A program made the translations under genes and the position numbers. Positions 60,531 through 64,000 of a stretch of DNA of 64,000 nt are shown here, piece after piece. The notes under the pieces were generated by a model. It saw only the letters and a list, made by a program, of their open reading frames with translations, was not told the DNA's origin and searched no databases. Source of the DNA: Idiomarina sp. X4 (GTDB lineage Bacteria > Pseudomonadota > Gammaproteobacteria > Enterobacterales > Alteromonadaceae); assembly GCF_002808045.1 (NCBI RefSeq), contig NZ_CP025000.1, positions 2,232,001 through 2,296,000 on the forward strand. Reading direction: 5' to 3'. The number at the start of each line of letters is the position of its first letter. The stretch's first letter is position 1.

Positions 60531-62468
60531 ATGAAAACGCCAATTTCAAACGATAACCTTGCTGCACTGTTGAACGCAGGGACGCGGCTGAGTCTTTTTA
60601 TCTGGGAAGACGTGCCCGGCTGGCCGGTGTTATTTGTTTCTGACAACGTTGAATCTTTATTGGGCTATCCTAAAAGCCGGCTGGTAAGCCGGGAAATTGA
60701 GTATAAGTCACTGGTGCACGAGGAAGATTTGCCACGGGTTTTGAAAGAAGTTGAACGGCTTACAAGCCTTGAATCAGGCGAGTCTATTACGCATGAAGAC
60801 TATCGTTTGAAGCATGCACAGGGACACGACATTTGGGTGTCTGATACTACGGTTGTGATGACCGATGATAATGGCATTAATTACTTGTACGGTTACCTTA
60901 TTGATATTACTGAGCGTAAACAATTAGAACTGGCGTTAGAAACAGAACGCAACCGCTTAAAGCTGCTATTGGATGCAACACGCTTAGGTACCTGGGAGTG
61001 GAACCCGCAAACCGGTGTGACTCTGTATAACGAACGCTGGGCGCAGATGTTTGGGTGGGAGTTACACGAGCTGGAAGCGCACGTAGCCAACTGGTCCAGT
61101 ATTTTGCATCCGGACGATTATGAGCGGGTGTGGGAGTCGATTAAAAATCATCTTGACGGGGTAACGCCTTATTACGAGAGCGAACACCGTATTCGCCACA
61201 GAAACGGCAGCTGGGTGTATGTATTAGACCGGGGGAAGGTCATAGAGCACGACGAAAATGGCAGAGCGACACGTTTCACCGGAACGGTTACTGACTTGAC
61301 CGAGCAAAAACGGTCAGAGCTTGATGCCAAACGCGCAGCGCACGCTAAAAATGTGTTTTTGGCGAATATGTCTCATGAAATAAGAACACCGCTGCACGGA
61401 ATTTTGGGCGTGACTTCGGTTTTGGAAGCGTCTGAGCTTGATAGTAAGCAAAGTGAGCTGGTCGAGACGATAAAAGACAGTGGCGATTACCTGCTGACCA
61501 CCTTGAACGACATTCTGGACTTGACCAAAGCAGAAGAAGGACAGTTAAAGCTGGTACTGGGCTCTCACTCACCGAAAAAAGTGCTTGAACACATTGCGCA
61601 CTTATTTGAAAAGCCAATAACCGATAAGGGCGTCAAGTTTACTTTGAATATAGCCGATGACATTCCGGCAGTGACACAGATGGATCAGTCGCGTACAGCT
61701 CAGGTTGTCAGTAACTTGGTTAACAATGCGATGAAGTTTACTGAAACCGGTGAAATTAGTCTTTCGGCTCGCTGGAACGAAGAGTCGAGTTATGCGGGCG
61801 AACTCATTATAGAAGTTAAAGATACCGGCTTGGGCATAGAAGATACACAACGTATTTGGCAATTGTTCGAGCAGGAACAATACGGACTGAACAGGCCAAA
61901 AGGTGGTAGTGGTTTGGGTCTGGCTATTGTTCGTAGCCTTGTGCAATTGCTTGATGGCACCATCAGAGTGGATAGCGTGCCGGGTGAGGGGTCTTGCTTT
62001 ACTGTTGAACTGCCCATGAGAACACAAAGTGGGGCTAGTGCTCATGCGCTTAAAAAAGAGTTACCGAATTTATCCACGCACCGGGTGCTGGTTGTTGATG
62101 ACAATAGAGTTAACCAATTAATTATTAAAGAAATGCTGAGATCGCTAGGGCAAAAAGTGGAAATTGTCAGTGATGCTAAGCAGGCGTTTAAATTGTTTGC
62201 GACACATTCGTACGATGCACTCTTTATGGATGTACACATGCCGGGGATTGATGGGATGCAGGCGACACAGAAATTGCGGGGGATGAATATTAGGCAACCT
62301 TATATCGTGGCGCTAACCGCGGATGCTTTCCCGGAAACACGCAAGCAAGCGATGAACGCCGGTATGGATGATTATGTCACTAAACCCTTTGTTAAAATGG
62401 ATATTGCGCAGGCCCTTAAGCGTTACGAAGCTCGTCAGAACTCGCACTTGCACAAACGTTTGCGATAG
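60531..62468 (+). CDS. PAS/PAS hybrid sensor histidine kinase
   Basis: A 645-aa cytoplasmic hybrid kinase with no transmembrane segments. It has two PAS/PAC units (about 5-135 and 140-265), a HisKA domain with the phosphoacceptor H282 in MSHEIRTPLHGILG, and a HATPase domain with GTGLGIED-type, GGSGLGLAIV and GEGSCFTVEL boxes. A C-terminal receiver has D567 in LFMDVHMPGIDG. It would sense an intracellular signal. No partner regulator lies beside it. Confidence 0.93.
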   Translation: MKTPISNDNLAALLNAGTRLSLFIWEDVPGWPVLFVSDNVESLLGYPKSRLVSREIEYKSLVHEEDLPRVLKEVERLTSLESGESITHEDYRLKHAQGHDIWVSDTTVVMTDDNGINYLYGYLIDITERKQLELALETERNRLKLLLDATRLGTWEWNPQTGVTLYNERWAQMFGWELHELEAHVANWSSILHPDDYERVWESIKNHLDGVTPYYESEHRIRHRNGSWVYVLDRGKVIEHDENGRATRFTGTVTDLTEQKRSELDAKRAAHAKNVFLANMSHEIRTPLHGILGVTSVLEASELDSKQSELVETIKDSGDYLLTTLNDILDLTKAEEGQLKLVLGSHSPKKVLEHIAHLFEKPITDKGVKFTLNIADDIPAVTQMDQSRTAQVVSNLVNNAMKFTETGEISLSARWNEESSYAGELIIEVKDTGLGIEDTQRIWQLFEQEQYGLNRPKGGSGLGLAIVRSLVQLLDGTIRVDSVPGEGSCFTVELPMRTQSGASAHALKKELPNLSTHRVLVVDDNRVNQLIIKEMLRSLGQKVEIVSDAKQAFKLFATHSYDALFMDVHMPGIDGMQATQKLRGMNIRQPYIVALTADAFPETRKQAMNAGMDDYVTKPFVKMDIAQALKRYEARQNSHLHKRLR

Positions 62469-62512
62469 TATGTGCATCACTTTTAAGTCAGAACAGATAA
62501 TAGGATCGCCGA

Positions 62513-63346
62513 ATGGAGTTTAACAGTCGTTCTTACGTCGTATCTAAAGAGCTGGCGACAGCCGTCAATGCAGCAGTAACATTGGAGAAGCCTTTACTAT
62601 TAAAAGGCGAGCCAGGTACCGGAAAAACACGTTTGGCTGAAGAGTTGGCCGATGCTTTAAATACCGAATTACTAACATGGTCTATCAAATCAACGACCAA
62701 AGCTCAGCAAGGGCTGTATGAATATGATGCAGTATCACGTTTGCGCGACAGCCAGTTAGGCAGCGACAAGGTTCACGATATTAGCAACTATATTCGCCCG
62801 GGAAAGTTGTGGCAGGCATTTACCGCTGACAGACGTCCTGTGCTGTTAATTGATGAAATTGATAAAGCCGATGTGGAGTTTCCTAACGATCTACTGCATG
62901 AGTTGGACCAAATGGCTTTTCATGTTTATGAAACAGGCGAGCAGGTTAAGGCCAGGGTGCGACCGATTGTACTCATCACCTCTAACAACGAAAAAGCGTT
63001 GCCGGATGCGTTTCTGAGACGCTGTTTCTTCCATTATATTCAGTTCCCTGATGAGGCAACGCTAAAACAAATTGTCGATGTGCATTATCCGGACATTCAA
63101 AAAGAGCTGATAGATGCGGCTTTGTCGCTATTTTTTGACTTGCGTGAAGTGCCGGGGCTTAAGAAAAAACCGTCAACGTCTGAGTTGCTCGACTGGCTGC
63201 GCCTGCTGCTGACGGAAGATATCAATGCTGAACAATTACAGCAAAGTCAGCAAACTGGCGACCTCTTACCGTTGTCTGGGGCGTTATTGAAACACGAGCA
63301 GGACATTGAACGAGTCACTGAACTTGCCCGCATGAAACGCCGGTAG
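62513..63346 (+). CDS. MoxR-family AAA+ ATPase
   Basis: A 277-aa AAA+ ATPase: Walker A LLKGEPGTGKTRLAEELADA (about 28-47), Walker B PVLLIDEIDKADVEFPND, and the sensor-1 SNNEKALPDAFLRRC. MoxR ATPases act with VWA proteins as chaperones for metal-enzyme maturation or membrane complexes. The next gene is a VWA/CoxE-like protein 5 bp downstream, which confirms the pairing. Confidence 0.93.
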   Translation: MEFNSRSYVVSKELATAVNAAVTLEKPLLLKGEPGTGKTRLAEELADALNTELLTWSIKSTTKAQQGLYEYDAVSRLRDSQLGSDKVHDISNYIRPGKLWQAFTADRRPVLLIDEIDKADVEFPNDLLHELDQMAFHVYETGEQVKARVRPIVLITSNNEKALPDAFLRRCFFHYIQFPDEATLKQIVDVHYPDIQKELIDAALSLFFDLREVPGLKKKPSTSELLDWLRLLLTEDINAEQLQQSQQTGDLLPLSGALLKHEQDIERVTELARMKRR

Positions 63347-63351
63347 TCGCC

Positions 63352-64000
63352 ATGTTTGTTGAGTTTTTCCAAACATTACGGCGTCATGGTTTAAAAACCA
63401 GCATTACCGAATGGCTGGATTTACTGGCGGCCATGAAAGCTAATTTAGCGTTTGCTGATGTTGATCAGTTTTACCATTTGTCGCGATTAATACTGGTAAA
63501 AGACGAGTCTTACTACGATAAGTTTGACCGGGCGTTCGGCGAGTACGTCGAAAAGGTGTCAAAAACTGATGTTGCTGAAAAAATCCCGAACGACTGGCTT
63601 GAAAACGCGTTAAAGCGAGAGCTCAGTGAAGAAGAAAAGCAGAAAATTCAGCAGCTGGGCAGTTTGGAAGAGTTGATTAACACCTTTCATGAACGCTTGA
63701 AAGAGCAGCAAAAACGGCATCAGGGTGGCTCAAAATGGATAGGTACCGGGGGGACGTCTCCGTTTGGCGCTTACGGGTATCACCCTGGCGGTATTCGCAT
63801 TGGTCAGGAGGGCAATCGTAATCGCAGTGCCTCCAAGGTCTGGGACAGGCGTGAATTTAAAGACTTAGATCGAAATGCCAGATTAGAGCAACGAGGGTTT
63901 CAGGTCGCGTTGCGTAAACTCAGGCAGTTTGCTCGCACCGGCGCCGCATCAGAGCTTGATTTGGATGAAACCATTGCTGCAACGTCAAGAAAAGGCGGTT
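63352..64000 (+). CDS. VWA/CoxE-like protein, 5' part
   Basis: The first 216 residues of a CoxE-like protein cut by the window end. It opens MFVEFFQTLRRHGLKTSITE and includes the family-typical segment TGGTSPFGAYGYHPGGIRIG (about 131-150) and WDRREFKDLD. The VWA domain with its MIDAS motif would lie beyond the window. It belongs with the MoxR ATPase upstream. Confidence 0.85.
   Translation, partial: MFVEFFQTLRRHGLKTSITEWLDLLAAMKANLAFADVDQFYHLSRLILVKDESYYDKFDRAFGEYVEKVSKTDVAEKIPNDWLENALKRELSEEEKQKIQQLGSLEELINTFHERLKEQQKRHQGGSKWIGTGGTSPFGAYGYHPGGIRIGQEGNRNRSASKVWDRREFKDLDRNARLEQRGFQVALRKLRQFARTGAASELDLDETIAATSRKGG

Noticed and set aside
62066..62075. DnaA-box-like TTATCCACG in the hybrid kinase gene
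   Set aside because: It lies within coding sequence, is one base off consensus and has no supporting symmetry or position.
1..64000. CRISPR arrays, tRNA and rRNA genes
   Set aside because: No regularly spaced direct repeats were seen; the recurring hairpins are attC sites separated by whole genes. No tRNA or rRNA sequence was recognised by eye.

Overview
The window is a piece of a gammaproteobacterial chromosome, most likely an Idiomarina-like marine member of the Alteromonadales. This rests on recognised gene content and order (sucCD, ybfF/DUF2788/fldA/fur facing seqA-pgm, DUF2066-hda, bepA/perM/bcp/dapA/bamC/purC, dapE, yfbV) and not on any database comparison. No rRNA or tRNA gene was seen.

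Layout. Positions 1-6800 hold the end of sucC, sucD, a divergent LysR regulator/YeiH-type exporter pair, a TonB-dependent receptor, a Dps-type ferritin and a DUF924 protein. Positions 6800-16445 are accessory: a frameshifted GPP34-family gene, a non-coding leader, then eight co-oriented gene cassettes separated by seven recognisable integron attC sites. This array is cut off by an IS256-family element whose right end abuts the last 12 codons of a second, otherwise missing dps gene. Positions 16441-23476 carry a soluble chemotaxis receptor, a broken HTH-DUF4870 gene, a serine hydrolase, an intact GPP34 paralogue, an alpha/beta hydrolase, a pirin and a DEAD-box helicase. Positions 23477-27256 are a second cassette array (four attC sites, five cassettes) that begins with a leader homologous to the first one. 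No integron integrase gene is visible in the window, so both arrays are integrase-less cassette clusters at this locus.

Positions 27279-35815 hold an acetyltransferase, a CopD-like protein, a ParDE toxin-antitoxin pair, an acyl-CoA dehydrogenase/phosphotransferase/SDR group and the 5-oxoprolinase operon pxpABC. Positions 35864-64000 are mostly core genes: glnS, fur, fldA, seqA, pgm, hda, wrbA, bepA, perM, bcp, dapA, bamC, purC, dapE, yfbV and xthA. They end with a PAS/PAS hybrid histidine kinase and a MoxR ATPase followed by a truncated CoxE-like protein.

Most notable is the cassette cargo. Several products resemble anti-phage or conflict-system proteins: a DUF4062 protein, a DUF3644/HEPN-like protein, a Septu-like ATPase plus HNH nuclease pair, two possible PD-(D/E)XK-like proteins, a membrane-anchored protein paired with a methyltransferase, and a trypco2-like protein. 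The two arrays share a roughly 230-bp leader ending in a GTTRRRY core like an attI site. One attC of each array is almost identical, which points to a common source integron.
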